Shown in pieces: positions 41,409 through 51,041 of a stretch of DNA of 61,667 nucleotides. The notes under the pieces are model-generated. The model was not told the DNA's origin and searched no databases. It saw only the letters and a program-made list of their open reading frames with translations. Numbering within the stretch: position 1 is the stretch's first letter; each line of letters begins with the position of its first letter. Source of the stretch: Pseudomonas sp. (GTDB taxonomy: Bacteria; Pseudomonadota; Gammaproteobacteria; Pseudomonadales; Pseudomonadaceae); the NCBI RefSeq assembly GCF_017744435.1, contig NZ_JAGIBG010000045.1, forward strand, positions 1-61,667, written 5' to 3'. The position numbers and the translations under genes were made by a program.

Positions 41409-41878
41409 GCTGGCAGCAACAGGGCAACCGAATGCACGGCAATGCCCTCCTCGCGACCGCAGAAGCCCAGTTTCTCGGTGGTGGTGGCCTTGACGTTGAC
41501 CTGGTCGAGTTCGACCTGCAGGTCTTCGGCAATCAGCTGGCGCATGGTTTCAATATGCGGGGCCATTTTCGGTGCCTGGGCAACGATGGTGGCGTCGACG
41601 TTGCCAACCTGCCAGCCCTTGGCCTTGACGATAGCGACCACATGACGCAGCAGCTCACGGCTGTCGGCGCCCTTGAACTGCGGGTCGGTGTCGGGGAAGT
41701 GCTTGCCGATGTCACCCAGCGCCGCAGCGCCAAGCAAGGCATCGCTCAGGGCGTGCAGCAGCACGTCACCGTCGGAATGGGCCAGGAGGCCGTATTTGTG
41801 GGGGATACGCACCCCACCCAGGGTAATGAAATCACCGTCGCAGAAACGGTGCACATCGTAGCCGTGGCCAATACGCAT
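41405..41878 (-). CDS. ispF: 2-C-methyl-D-erythritol 2,4-cyclodiphosphate synthase IspF
   Basis: MEP-pathway enzyme making MEcPP. The 157-residue protein begins MRIGHGYDVHRF (Asp8 and His10 bind zinc) and contains ALLGAAALGDIGKHFPDTDPQFKGADS. The other MEP gene, ispD, lies 3.2 kb upstream; frmA, fghA and a LysR gene lie between them. Confidence 0.98.
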   Translation of the reverse strand: MRIGHGYDVHRFCDGDFITLGGVRIPHKYGLLAHSDGDVLLHALSDALLGAAALGDIGKHFPDTDPQFKGADSRELLRHVVAIVKAKGWQVGNVDATIVAQAPKMAPHIETMRQLIAEDLQVELDQVNVKATTTEKLGFCGREEGIAVHSVALLLPA

Positions 41879-41880
41879 AG

Positions 41881-41907
41881 AAAAACGCCCTGATTGAGTC
41901 AGGGCGT
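41881..41907 (-). terminator. Terminator between fghA and ispF
   Basis: ACGCCCTGA/TCAGGGCGT stem with a 5-base loop and TTTTT on the minus strand ends the frmA-fghA transcript just before ispF. Confidence 0.88.
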
Positions 41908-41954
41908 GATTCTACCTGCTTTGCAGGAGGTTGGGCGGCTTTTGGACCGGGCTG

Positions 41955-42809
41955 TTACACCCGTCCGAGTGCCATCGCGTGATGGCGCAGGTGCTCATCG
42001 ATGAAGCTGGCGATGAAGTAGTAGCTGTGGTCATAGCCAGGCTGCAGGCGCAGGGTCAGCGCATGCCCCCCTTTGCGTGCGGCCTGCTCCAACGCTTCAG
42101 GCTTGAGCTGCTTCTCGAGGAAGTCATCCCGGTCACCCTGGTCCACCAGCAACGGCGGGCACTCGCCTGCAGGCGCTTCCGCCAGCAGCACACTGGCATC
42201 CCACTCACGCCAGCGCGCGCGGTCTTCACCCAGGTAGCGGCTGAAGGCCTTCTCGCCCCATGGGCAATCCATCGGGTTGCTGATCGGCGAGAACGCCGAC
42301 ACCGAGCGATAGCGGCCCGGGTTGCGCAAGGCGCACACCAGCGCACCATGCCCGCCCATGGAGTGGCCGCTGATGCTGCGCTGGTCGGAGGCCGGGAAGT
42401 GCGCCTCGATCAGTGCCGGCAGCTCCTGCACCACATAGTCGTGCATGCGGTAATGCTGCGCCCAGGGCTGCTGGGTGGCGTTGAGGTAGAACCCGGCACC
42501 GAGGCCGAAGTCCCAGGCGCCGTCAGGGTCGCCCGGCACCTGCTCGCCACGCGGGCTGGTGTCGGGGGCGACGATGATCAGCCCGAGCTCGGCGGCCAGG
42601 CGCTGGGCGCCGGCCTTCTGCATGAAGTTCTCGTCGGTGCAGGTGAGGCCGCTGAGCCAGTACAGCACCGGCAGCTTCTCGCCCTGCTCGGCCTGCGGTG
42701 GCAGGTAGACGGCGAACACCATGTCGCAGCCCAGCACCTTGGAGTGATGCCGGTAACGCTTGTGCCAGCCGCCGAAGCTCTTCTGACAGGAGATGTTATC
42801 CAGGCTCAT
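41955..42809 (-). CDS. fghA: S-formylglutathione hydrolase
   Basis: Second step of glutathione-dependent formaldehyde detoxification: hydrolyses S-formylglutathione to formate and glutathione. The 284-residue esterase-D type alpha/beta hydrolase has the nucleophile elbow SGHSMGGHGAL (Ser about residue 148) and late Asp and His (DQGDRDDFL, QPGYDHSYYFI). It is eight bases downstream of frmA, in the same operon. Confidence 0.97.
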   Translation of the reverse strand: MSLDNISCQKSFGGWHKRYRHHSKVLGCDMVFAVYLPPQAEQGEKLPVLYWLSGLTCTDENFMQKAGAQRLAAELGLIIVAPDTSPRGEQVPGDPDGAWDFGLGAGFYLNATQQPWAQHYRMHDYVVQELPALIEAHFPASDQRSISGHSMGGHGALVCALRNPGRYRSVSAFSPISNPMDCPWGEKAFSRYLGEDRARWREWDASVLLAEAPAGECPPLLVDQGDRDDFLEKQLKPEALEQAARKGGHALTLRLQPGYDHSYYFIASFIDEHLRHHAMALGRV

Positions 42810-42817
42810 GGCTGACC

Positions 42818-43933
42818 TCAGAAGTGGATCACGCTACGGATGCTCTTGCCTTCGTGCATCAGGTCGAAGGCCTTGTTGATGTCTTCCAGGCCCATGGTGT
42901 GGGTAATGAAGGTATCCAGCGGGATCTCGCCCTTCTCGGCCATGTCCACGTAGCTTGGCAGCTCGCTGCGGCCACGTACGCCACCGAATGCCGAACCACG
43001 CCAGACGCGGCCGGTCACCAGCTGGAACGGACGGGTGGCGATTTCCTGGCCGGCACCGGCGACACCGATGATCACCGATTCGCCCCAGCCCTTGTGGCAG
43101 CATTCCAGGGCCGCGCGCATCAGTTGCACGTTGCCGATGCACTCGAACGAGAAGTCCACGCCACCGTCGGTGAGGTCGACGATCACTTCCTGGATCGGGC
43201 GGTCGTAGTCTTTCGGGTTGATGCAGTCGGTGGCGCCCAGCTGGCGGGCGATTTCGAACTTGGCCGGGTTGATGTCGATGGCGATGATGCGCGAGGCCTT
43301 GGCCTTGACCGCACCGATCACGGCCGACAGGCCGATGCCGCCGAGGCCGAAGATGGCCACGGTGTCACCCGGCTTGACCTTGGCGGTATTGAGCACTGCG
43401 CCGATACCGGTGGTGACGCCGCAGCCGAGCAGGCAGACCTTCTCCAGTGGTGCTTCTTTCTGGATCTTGGCCACGGAAATTTCCGGCAGCACGGTGTACT
43501 CAGAGAAGGTCGAGGTGCCCATGTAGTGGAACAGTTGCTGGCCCTTGTACGAGAAGCGGGTGGTGCCGTCCGGCATCAGGCCCTTGCCCTGGGTGGCACG
43601 GATGGCCTGGCACAGGTTGGTCTTGCCCGACAGGCAGAACTTGCACTTGCCGCATTCCGGGGTGTACAGCGGGATCACGTGATCGCCCACCGCCACCGAG
43701 GTCACGCCCTCGCCGATCGCTTCGACGATCGCGCCGCCTTCATGGCCGAGGATCGACGGGAAGATGCCTTCCGGGTCGGCGCCGGACAGGGTGTAGGCGT
43801 CGGTGTGGCAGACACCGCTGGCGACCACGCGCAGCAGCACTTCGCCGGCCTTGGGCATAGCCACGTCGACTTCGACGATTTCCAGGGGTTTCTTGGCCTC
43901 GAAGGCAACGGCAGCACGGGACTTGATCATCAC
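42818..43933 (-). CDS. frmA: S-(hydroxymethyl)glutathione dehydrogenase (class III ADH)
   Basis: Oxidises S-hydroxymethylglutathione to S-formylglutathione with NAD+. The 371-residue zinc enzyme has SGVCHTDAYTL, GHEGGAIVEAIGEGV, the structural-zinc cysteines ECGKCKFCLSGKTNLC, and the Rossmann GLGGIGLSAVIG. GGAGA lies seven bases before the start; two consecutive ATGs exist. It is divergent from a LysR gene that may regulate it. Confidence 0.98.
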   Translation of the reverse strand: MMIKSRAAVAFEAKKPLEIVEVDVAMPKAGEVLLRVVASGVCHTDAYTLSGADPEGIFPSILGHEGGAIVEAIGEGVTSVAVGDHVIPLYTPECGKCKFCLSGKTNLCQAIRATQGKGLMPDGTTRFSYKGQQLFHYMGTSTFSEYTVLPEISVAKIQKEAPLEKVCLLGCGVTTGIGAVLNTAKVKPGDTVAIFGLGGIGLSAVIGAVKAKASRIIAIDINPAKFEIARQLGATDCINPKDYDRPIQEVIVDLTDGGVDFSFECIGNVQLMRAALECCHKGWGESVIIGVAGAGQEIATRPFQLVTGRVWRGSAFGGVRGRSELPSYVDMAEKGEIPLDTFITHTMGLEDINKAFDLMHEGKSIRSVIHF

Positions 43934-43971
43934 AGGGTCTCCAGACAGTGGATCGGTTCAGTCTCGCAGTG

Positions 43972-44039
43972 TAATCCAGGCGCTTTTGATGAATAATCCA
44001 GGCAAAGCCAAAACATTATTGCCATACAGGGATAATCCA
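43972..44039. promoter_or_regulatory. TAATCCA direct repeats in the frmA/LysR divergent region
   Basis: TAATCCAGGC occurs at 43972-43981 and again at 43994-44003, 22 bases (two helical turns) apart. A third TAATCCA at 44033-44039 runs into the LysR start codon. This is a possible regulator site. Confidence 0.4.
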
Positions 44040-44935
44040 TGAGCAGCCGCTGGGAAGGCATCGACGAATTCGTCGCCGTGGCCGAATCTGGCCAGTTCAC
44101 GGCTGCAGCCGAGCGCCTGGGCGTGTCGTCGTCACACATCAGCCGGCAGATCGCCCGCCTGGAAGAACGCCTGCAGACCCGTTTGCTGTACCGCAGTACC
44201 CGCCGGGTGACCTTGAGCGAGGCCGGGCAGACTTTTCTGCAACACTGCCAGCGCCTGCAGGACGGCCGTGAGGAAGCACTGCGCGCCATGGGCGACCTGG
44301 CCAGCGAACCCAAGGGCCTGCTGCGCATGACCTGCGCGGTGGCCTATGGTGAGCGCTTCATCGTGCCGCTGGTGACGCGATTCATGGCGCTGTATCCGCA
44401 ACTGCGGGTCGAAGTGGAACTGAGCAACCGCACCCTGGACCTGCTGCACGAAGGCATGGACCTGGCGATCCGCCTGGGCCGCTTGGCCGACTCCCGACTG
44501 GTGGCAACGCGCCTTGCGCCGCGGCGCATGTTTTTGTGCGCTTCACCGGCGTACCTGGAGCGCTATGGGCGGCCGCACAGTCTGTCGGAACTGGCCCGGC
44601 ACAATTGCCTGATCGGCAGTTCCGACCTGTGGGCCTTGCAGCTGGAGGGTCGCGAAATCAGCCAGCGGGTGCAGGGCAACTGGCGCTGCAACAGCGGCCA
44701 GGCGGTGCTGGATGCGGCGTTGCTGGGGATGGGGTTGTGCCAGTTGCCGGACTATTACGTGCTTGAGCACTTGAACAGTGGCGCACTGGTATCGTTGCTG
44801 GAAGGACATCAGCCGCCGAATACGGCGGTGTGGGCGTTGTATCCGCAGCAGCGGCACCTGTCGCCGAAGGTGAGGCGCTTGGTGGATTACCTGAAGGAAG
44901 GGCTGGCGGGGTTGCCGGAGTACAGGCAAAGCTGA
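44039..44935 (+). CDS. LysR family transcriptional regulator
   Basis: The 298-residue protein has an N-terminal winged HTH (IDEFVAVAESGQFTAAAERLGVSSSHISRQIARLEERL, residues 8-45) and an effector domain of the CrgA-like subgroup (LLRMTCAVAYGERFIVPLVTRFM, then MDLAIRLGRLADSRLVATRLAPRR). It is divergent from frmA with a 105-base gap, so it may respond to formaldehyde or related signals; that is inference. A REP pair follows its stop. Confidence 0.9.
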   Translation: MSSRWEGIDEFVAVAESGQFTAAAERLGVSSSHISRQIARLEERLQTRLLYRSTRRVTLSEAGQTFLQHCQRLQDGREEALRAMGDLASEPKGLLRMTCAVAYGERFIVPLVTRFMALYPQLRVEVELSNRTLDLLHEGMDLAIRLGRLADSRLVATRLAPRRMFLCASPAYLERYGRPHSLSELARHNCLIGSSDLWALQLEGREISQRVQGNWRCNSGQAVLDAALLGMGLCQLPDYYVLEHLNSGALVSLLEGHQPPNTAVWALYPQQRHLSPKVRRLVDYLKEGLAGLPEYRQS

Positions 44936-44950
44936 TGTGCTGGCTCTACT

Positions 44951-45044
44951 GGCCTCTTCGCGGGCAAGCCCGCTCCCACAGGATGGTCATCGCACCTGAA
45001 GTCGGTGCTATTCCTGTGGGAGCGGGCTTGCCCGCGAAGAGGCC
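44951..45044. repeat. REP inverted pair
   Basis: Perfect 32-base arms at 44951-44982 and 45013-45044 (core GCGGGCAAGCCCGC) between the convergent LysR and ispD genes. Confidence 0.95.
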
Positions 45045-45062
45045 GGTACAGGACCACGAAGA

Positions 45063-45770
45063 TCAGCGCCTGCCCGCCCAGCGCTGGCGCAACCACTCCA
45101 GGTCTTCCGGCCGGGTGACCTTGATGTTGTCACTGCGCCCTTCGACCAGCCGCGGCGCCTGCCCCGACCATTCGATGGCCGACGCCTCATCGGTCACCAC
45201 CACATCGGAAACCAGGCTCTCGGCCAGGGCCCGGTGCAGCGCCCCCAGGCGGAACATCTGTGGCGTATAGGCCTGCCAGATAGTGCTGCGGTCCACCGTC
45301 GCGGCGACCCGCCCGTTGGCATCGGCGCGCTTGAGGGTATCGCGCGCCGGCACCGCCAGCAGCCCGCCTACCGGGTCATCGGCCAGTTCCGACAGCAACT
45401 TGTCCAGGTCGCTGCGCGCCAGGTTCGGCCGCGCCGCATCGTGCACCAGCACCCAATCGTTGTCCGATGCCCCTTGGGCATGCAACAGCAACAAGGCATT
45501 GAGCACCGAGTCGGCACGTTCGTCACCACCCGCTGCCCGCTGGATGCGCGGATCGCTGGCGCAACGCAGGCCTGGCCAGTAAGGGTCGTCTTCGGCAATG
45601 CTGACCACCACGCCCATGAGCGAGGGGTGGCCAAGAAAACAGTCGAGGCTGTGCTCGAGGATGGTCTGCCCAGCCAGCTCCAGGTATTGCTTGGGGCGGT
45701 CGGCAGCCATGCGGGCACCGACGCCCGCAGCAGGAATCACGGCCCAGAAGGCCGGTAGTGTTTCAGTCAT
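45063..45770 (-). CDS. ispD: 2-C-methyl-D-erythritol 4-phosphate cytidylyltransferase IspD
   Basis: MEP-pathway CTP-dependent transferase. The 235-residue protein has the nucleotide loop AVIPAAGVGARMAADRPKQYLELAGQTILEHSL near the N-terminus and VLVHDAARPN (about residues 104-113). It overlaps ftsB by four bases. Confidence 0.97.
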   Translation of the reverse strand: MTETLPAFWAVIPAAGVGARMAADRPKQYLELAGQTILEHSLDCFLGHPSLMGVVVSIAEDDPYWPGLRCASDPRIQRAAGGDERADSVLNALLLLHAQGASDNDWVLVHDAARPNLARSDLDKLLSELADDPVGGLLAVPARDTLKRADANGRVAATVDRSTIWQAYTPQMFRLGALHRALAESLVSDVVVTDEASAIEWSGQAPRLVEGRSDNIKVTRPEDLEWLRQRWAGRR

Positions 45771-46048
45771 TTTTGCGGCAGCTGGAAGAGGGTTTCGCCC
45801 TCTTTGACCATTCCCAGTTCATGACGAGCCCGTTCTTCGACGGTCTCCATACCTTTCTTCAGCTCCAGCACCTCGGCATCGAGCACGCGGTTACGCTCCA
45901 GCAGCCGTTCGTTCTCGGCGTGCTGTTCGTCGATCTGCTGCTTGAGCTCGGCCACTTGCGCCAGGCTGCCGTTACCCACCCAAAGGCGGTACTGCAGGCC
46001 ACCGAGCAGCAGGAGCAGGACAAGGAACAACCAATAGGGACTGCGCAT
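45767..46048 (-). CDS. ftsB: Cell division protein FtsB
   Basis: The 93-residue bitopic protein of the FtsQLB divisome complex has a membrane segment at about residues 4-21 (PYWLFLVLLLLLGGLQYR) and a periplasmic coiled coil (LAQVAELKQQIDEQHAENERLLERNRVL). The ATG at 46048 is used; TTG at 46051 is unlikely. It is upstream of ispD in the usual eno-ftsB-ispD order. Confidence 0.95.
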   Translation of the reverse strand: MRSPYWLFLVLLLLLGGLQYRLWVGNGSLAQVAELKQQIDEQHAENERLLERNRVLDAEVLELKKGMETVEERARHELGMVKEGETLFQLPQK

Positions 46049-46094
46049 CAAGGTATCCAGGTTAAAGACCGCCGCACACGGGCGTCATATAGCA

Positions 46095-46118
46095 CGAAGC
46101 CTGGCCGAGGCCAGGCTT
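46095..46118. other. Hairpin between eno and ftsB
   Basis: GAAGCCTGGCC and its complement form a long stem in the 156-base gap; no T-run follows, so it may be a processing or stabilising structure rather than a terminator. Confidence 0.45.
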
Positions 46119-46204
46119 CGTTGACAGAAACCCGCATGAAGCACCAGAAAATTCATTAAGAAAGTTCCGGCAGCCTCGGCTGCTGTCTTTTTACCATCTC
46201 TTGC

Positions 46205-47494
<1,290 letters not shown>

Positions 47495-47591
47495 TGTTGT
47501 AAGCACTCCAGAATTGACGAAAACAACGCAACTTTAGGGAATTCTTGCCTTGCACCAGGCGGGGACGCAGCAGGCAGGCCTGGCAGAAGCG

Positions 47592-47615
47592 ACCCCTGAC
47601 CGAACGGTCAGGGGT
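47592..47615. other. Hairpin in the eno-pyrG gap
   Basis: ACCCCTGACC/GGTCAGGGGT with a GAAC loop lies in the 200-base gap where kdsA would be expected. There is no strong T-run; it is a possible pyrG transcript end or eno leader structure. Confidence 0.5.
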
Positions 47616-47694
47616 AGATCGGGGCGTACTTTACCCGAGAAATGAGCCTTGCGCGGCTTTAACCGTCGGAAAACTCATCAAAGACCTGAAAAAA

Positions 47695-49323
47695 TCAGGC
47701 CTTGTTCTTCTGGGCCAGGGCCGCCTTGACGAAGCCGCTGAACAGCGGGTGACCGTCACGCGGGGTGGAGGTGAACTCCGGGTGGAACTGGCAGGCAACG
47801 AACCATGGGTGATCCTTGGCCTCGACCACTTCGACCAATGCGCCGTCTTCGGAACGACCGGAAACCACCAGGCCGCCATCGACCAGCTGTGGCAGCAGGT
47901 TGTTGTTGACCTCGTAACGGTGACGGTGACGCTCGGTGATGATGTCCTTGCCGTAGCAGTCGTGCACCTTGGAACCGGCCGCCAGCTGGCAGTCCTGAGC
48001 GCCCAGGCGCATGGTGCCGCCCAGGTCGGAGGCTTCGGTACGGGTCTCGACGGCACCAGTGGCATCGGCCCACTCGGTGATCAGGCCGACCACCGGGTGG
48101 CCGCTGTTGCGGTCGAACTCGGTGGAGTTGGCGTCTTTCCAGCCCATCACGTTACGGGCGAACTCGATCACGGCCACCTGCATGCCCAGGCAGATGCCGA
48201 GGTACGGGACCTTGTTTTCACGGGCGTACTGCACCGCGGTGATCTTGCCTTCCACGCCGCGCAGGCCGAAACCGCCCGGTACCAGGATGGCGTCTGCGCC
48301 TTCCAGCAGGCTGGTGCCCTGGTTCTCGATGTCTTCGGAATCGATGTAACGCAGGTTGACCTTGGTACGGTTGGTGATGCCGGCGTGGCTCATCGCTTCG
48401 ATCAGCGACTTGTACGCGTCCAGCAGCTCCATGTACTTGCCGACCATGGCGATGGTGACTTCCTGCTCAGGGTTGAGCTTGGCATCGACCACCTTGTCCC
48501 ACTCGGACAGGTCGGCGCTGTTGCACTGCAGGCCGAAGCGCTCGACGACGAAGTCGTCCAGGCCCTGGGCGTGCAATACACCTGGGATCTTGTAGATGGT
48601 GTCGACGTCTTCCAGCGAAATCACCGCACGCTCTTCGACGTTGGTGAACAGCGCGATCTTGCGGCGCGACGAGGCGTCGACCGGGTGGTCGGAGCGGCAG
48701 ATCAGCACGTCAGGCTGCAGGCCGATGGAGCGCAGCTCCTTGACCGAGTGCTGGGTCGGCTTGGTCTTGGTCTCGCCAGCGGTGGCGATGTACGGGACCA
48801 GGGTCAGGTGCATCAGCATGGCGCGTTTGGAGCCCACTTCGACACGCAGCTGGCGGATCGCCTCGAGGAACGGCTGCGACTCGATGTCACCCACGGTACC
48901 GCCGATTTCCACCAGGGCCACGTCGGCATCGCCGGCGCCCTTGATGATGCGACGCTTGATCTCGTCGGTGATGTGCGGGATGACCTGGATGGTCGCGCCC
49001 AGGTAGTCACCACGGCGTTCTTTACGCAGCACGTGCTCGTAGATACGGCCGGTGGTGAAGTTGTTGTTCTGGGTCATGGTCGTGCGGATGAACCGCTCGT
49101 AGTGGCCCAGGTCGAGGTCGGTCTCGGCGCCATCGTGGGTGACGAACACTTCACCATGCTGGAACGGGCTCATGGTGCCCGGATCGACGTTGATGTACGG
49201 ATCCAGCTTGAGCATGGTGACCTTCAGGCCCCGCGCTTCCAGGATGGCCGCCAGGGAAGCCGAGGCAATGCCTTTCCCCAATGAAGAAACAACACCGCCC
49301 GTGACGAATATGTAGCGCGTCAT
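47695..49323 (-). CDS. pyrG: CTP synthase
   Basis: Makes CTP from UTP, ATP and glutamine. The 542-residue protein has the synthase domain (MTRYIFVTGGVVSSLGKGI, about residues 1-270) and a class I glutamine amidotransferase domain (LGICLGMQVAVIEFARN with nucleophile Cys about 379; late HPEFTSTPRDGHPLF). The eno gene follows after 200 bases, with no kdsA in between. Confidence 0.99.
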   Translation of the reverse strand: MTRYIFVTGGVVSSLGKGIASASLAAILEARGLKVTMLKLDPYINVDPGTMSPFQHGEVFVTHDGAETDLDLGHYERFIRTTMTQNNNFTTGRIYEHVLRKERRGDYLGATIQVIPHITDEIKRRIIKGAGDADVALVEIGGTVGDIESQPFLEAIRQLRVEVGSKRAMLMHLTLVPYIATAGETKTKPTQHSVKELRSIGLQPDVLICRSDHPVDASSRRKIALFTNVEERAVISLEDVDTIYKIPGVLHAQGLDDFVVERFGLQCNSADLSEWDKVVDAKLNPEQEVTIAMVGKYMELLDAYKSLIEAMSHAGITNRTKVNLRYIDSEDIENQGTSLLEGADAILVPGGFGLRGVEGKITAVQYARENKVPYLGICLGMQVAVIEFARNVMGWKDANSTEFDRNSGHPVVGLITEWADATGAVETRTEASDLGGTMRLGAQDCQLAAGSKVHDCYGKDIITERHRHRYEVNNNLLPQLVDGGLVVSGRSEDGALVEVVEAKDHPWFVACQFHPEFTSTPRDGHPLFSGFVKAALAQKNKA

Positions 49324-49592
49324 GAAAAACCCTAGAAGTCTGCGTTAAGGCGGCCAGCGCCGCCGGAGAAAGCGAAGGAAGGCCGAAGCCCCCGATCACC
49401 TGCGTCAATCACAGTGCATCTCGAAAAACTGCCGCGTCTGTACAGACCAGGGGTATCCCCGGCATGGAGCTCGCTCGTCATTTCCAGAATCAGCCCAGCA
49501 AAAAACTGCTTGGTAATCGGCAACTGCTGTGTTTCCGGGGAAGCCACAGAAGTTGTATCAAGAAGGGAGGGTAGTCTACCGGAATGTACCCT

Positions 49593-50876
49593 TCAGCTCA
49601 AACCTTGCGCGTTCGTCGGCAGCTGCCAGTGAAGCTGGCAATCGGCCTGCCCCAGCGAAGGCAGATTGGCCACCGCCAGCAGGCGCTCGCCGCAGTACAG
49701 CAACGGCAGGCGCGCGCGCACGAAGTGCGGGACCTGCAGCTCGTTGAGCAGGCGCTTGAGGTCGCGTCGGCCGCGGCCGGGGATGTCCAGCACCTCACCG
49801 CCCTGGCGGTAGGCGATACGCAGCTCGCCCAGCGGCGCAGCGACATCAAGACGCACACTGCCATTGCCCGGCAATGCCAGGACCTCTCCTGGGTCGGCCC
49901 AGGCGTACTCGCCCATGGGTTGCTGCAGCCAGTCACCACTCAACCACCAGATACGGCCATGACTACGCAGCAACCGACCGTCGGCCAGGCGCCAGACCGG
50001 CTGCGCATCTGCCGCGGCGTCGCGCAGATCGGCCCAGCCGGCCCAATGACGGGTATCGGGCAAGCGGGTTCGCGGGCGTAGCCAGTGCTGCAGGGCATTG
50101 CGCTGCCGTGCAGGCGACAAGCGGGAGAGCACCGCCAGATCAAGCGACTGCAAGGCCGCCCAGGCCGGAGCGGCGCCCTCCCCGGCCTCGGCCAGGTCGC
50201 CCTGCGCCAGTTCGTCGAGCAGGCCCAGCGCCTCACCCAGATGCTCCGCACAACGGGCTAGGCTCTGGCTAGCCTGCGGCCAACGCTGCTGCAAATGCGG
50301 GAACACTTCTGCGCGCAGATAGTTGCGGTCGAAGGCGGTATCAATGTTCGTCGGGTCGTCGATCCACACCAGCTCATTGGACTGGGCGTAGTCATGCAAC
50401 TGCTGACGCGAGGTGGCCAGCAACGGCCGGACCAGGCTGCCCTGCCCCAGCGGGCGCTGGCCGGGCATCGCCGCCAGGCCGCGCAGGCCAGCACCGCGCA
50501 GCAGGCGGAAGAGCAAGGTCTCGGCCTGGTCGTCGCGGTGCTGGGCGGTGAACAGGATGTCGCCGGGGCCTAGGACTTTCTTCAAGGCGGCATAGCGGGC
50601 ATCGCGAGCGGCCTGTTCGATACTGGCGCCAGGGGTGACCTGGACCTGGATGACCTGGAGTTCGACACCGAGCTGGTCGCAAATAGACTGGCAGTGGGCA
50701 GGCCACGCGTCGGCGGCGGACTGCAGGCCATGGTGGATGTGCAGGGCGCGCAACGGGGGGGATGCGTGGCTGCGGGCGTGATTGGCCAGCAGGTGCAGGA
50801 GAACGGTGGAATCGAGGCCGCCGGAGAAGGCGATATACCAGGCGGGGGCGTTGAGCCAGGGGTTGAGGTCGATCAT
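49593..50876 (-). CDS. tilS: tRNA(Ile)-lysidine synthase TilS
   Basis: Modifies C34 of tRNA-Ile2 to lysidine, changing it to read AUA. The 427-residue protein has the PP-loop motif AFSGGLDSTVLLHLL (residues 15-29), AQHRDDQAETLLFRLLRGAG, WIDDPTNID-type ATPase region and a C-terminal tRNA-binding domain. A 269-base gap to pyrG downstream shows no further gene and should hold the pyrG promoter. Confidence 0.97.
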   Translation of the reverse strand: MIDLNPWLNAPAWYIAFSGGLDSTVLLHLLANHARSHASPPLRALHIHHGLQSAADAWPAHCQSICDQLGVELQVIQVQVTPGASIEQAARDARYAALKKVLGPGDILFTAQHRDDQAETLLFRLLRGAGLRGLAAMPGQRPLGQGSLVRPLLATSRQQLHDYAQSNELVWIDDPTNIDTAFDRNYLRAEVFPHLQQRWPQASQSLARCAEHLGEALGLLDELAQGDLAEAGEGAAPAWAALQSLDLAVLSRLSPARQRNALQHWLRPRTRLPDTRHWAGWADLRDAAADAQPVWRLADGRLLRSHGRIWWLSGDWLQQPMGEYAWADPGEVLALPGNGSVRLDVAAPLGELRIAYRQGGEVLDIPGRGRRDLKRLLNELQVPHFVRARLPLLYCGERLLAVANLPSLGQADCQLHWQLPTNAQGLS

Positions 50877-50903
50877 CTAGCCCTCGCTCAATTCAGCAAT
50901 GCA

Positions 50904-50985
50904 TTCGCGGGCAAGCCCGCTCCCACAGGTACAGCGCAGGGCTCGCGGGCAGCGCTGTACTTGTGGGAGCGGGCTTGCCCGCGAA
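50904..50985. repeat. REP inverted pair
   Basis: Arms TTCGCGGGCAAGCCCGCTCC... and its complement, extended by TACAGCGC/GCGCTGTA on the inside, between tilS and the accA terminator. Confidence 0.93.
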
Positions 50986-51014
50986 CACCGGCGAAGCCGG
51001 TGCGATGAAACACT

Positions 51015-51033
51015 GGGGCCGCAGAACGGCCCC
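51015..51033 (-). terminator. Probable accA terminator
   Basis: GGGGCCG/CGGCCCC stem nine bases after the accA stop, followed on the minus strand by AGTGTTTC; the T-run is weak. Confidence 0.6.
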
Positions 51034-51041
51034 GCAATCGA

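Noticed and set aside
47545..47694. Possible kdsA remnant in the pyrG-eno gap
   Set aside because: None of the expected KdsA peptide motifs can be read in any frame of this 200-base gap.
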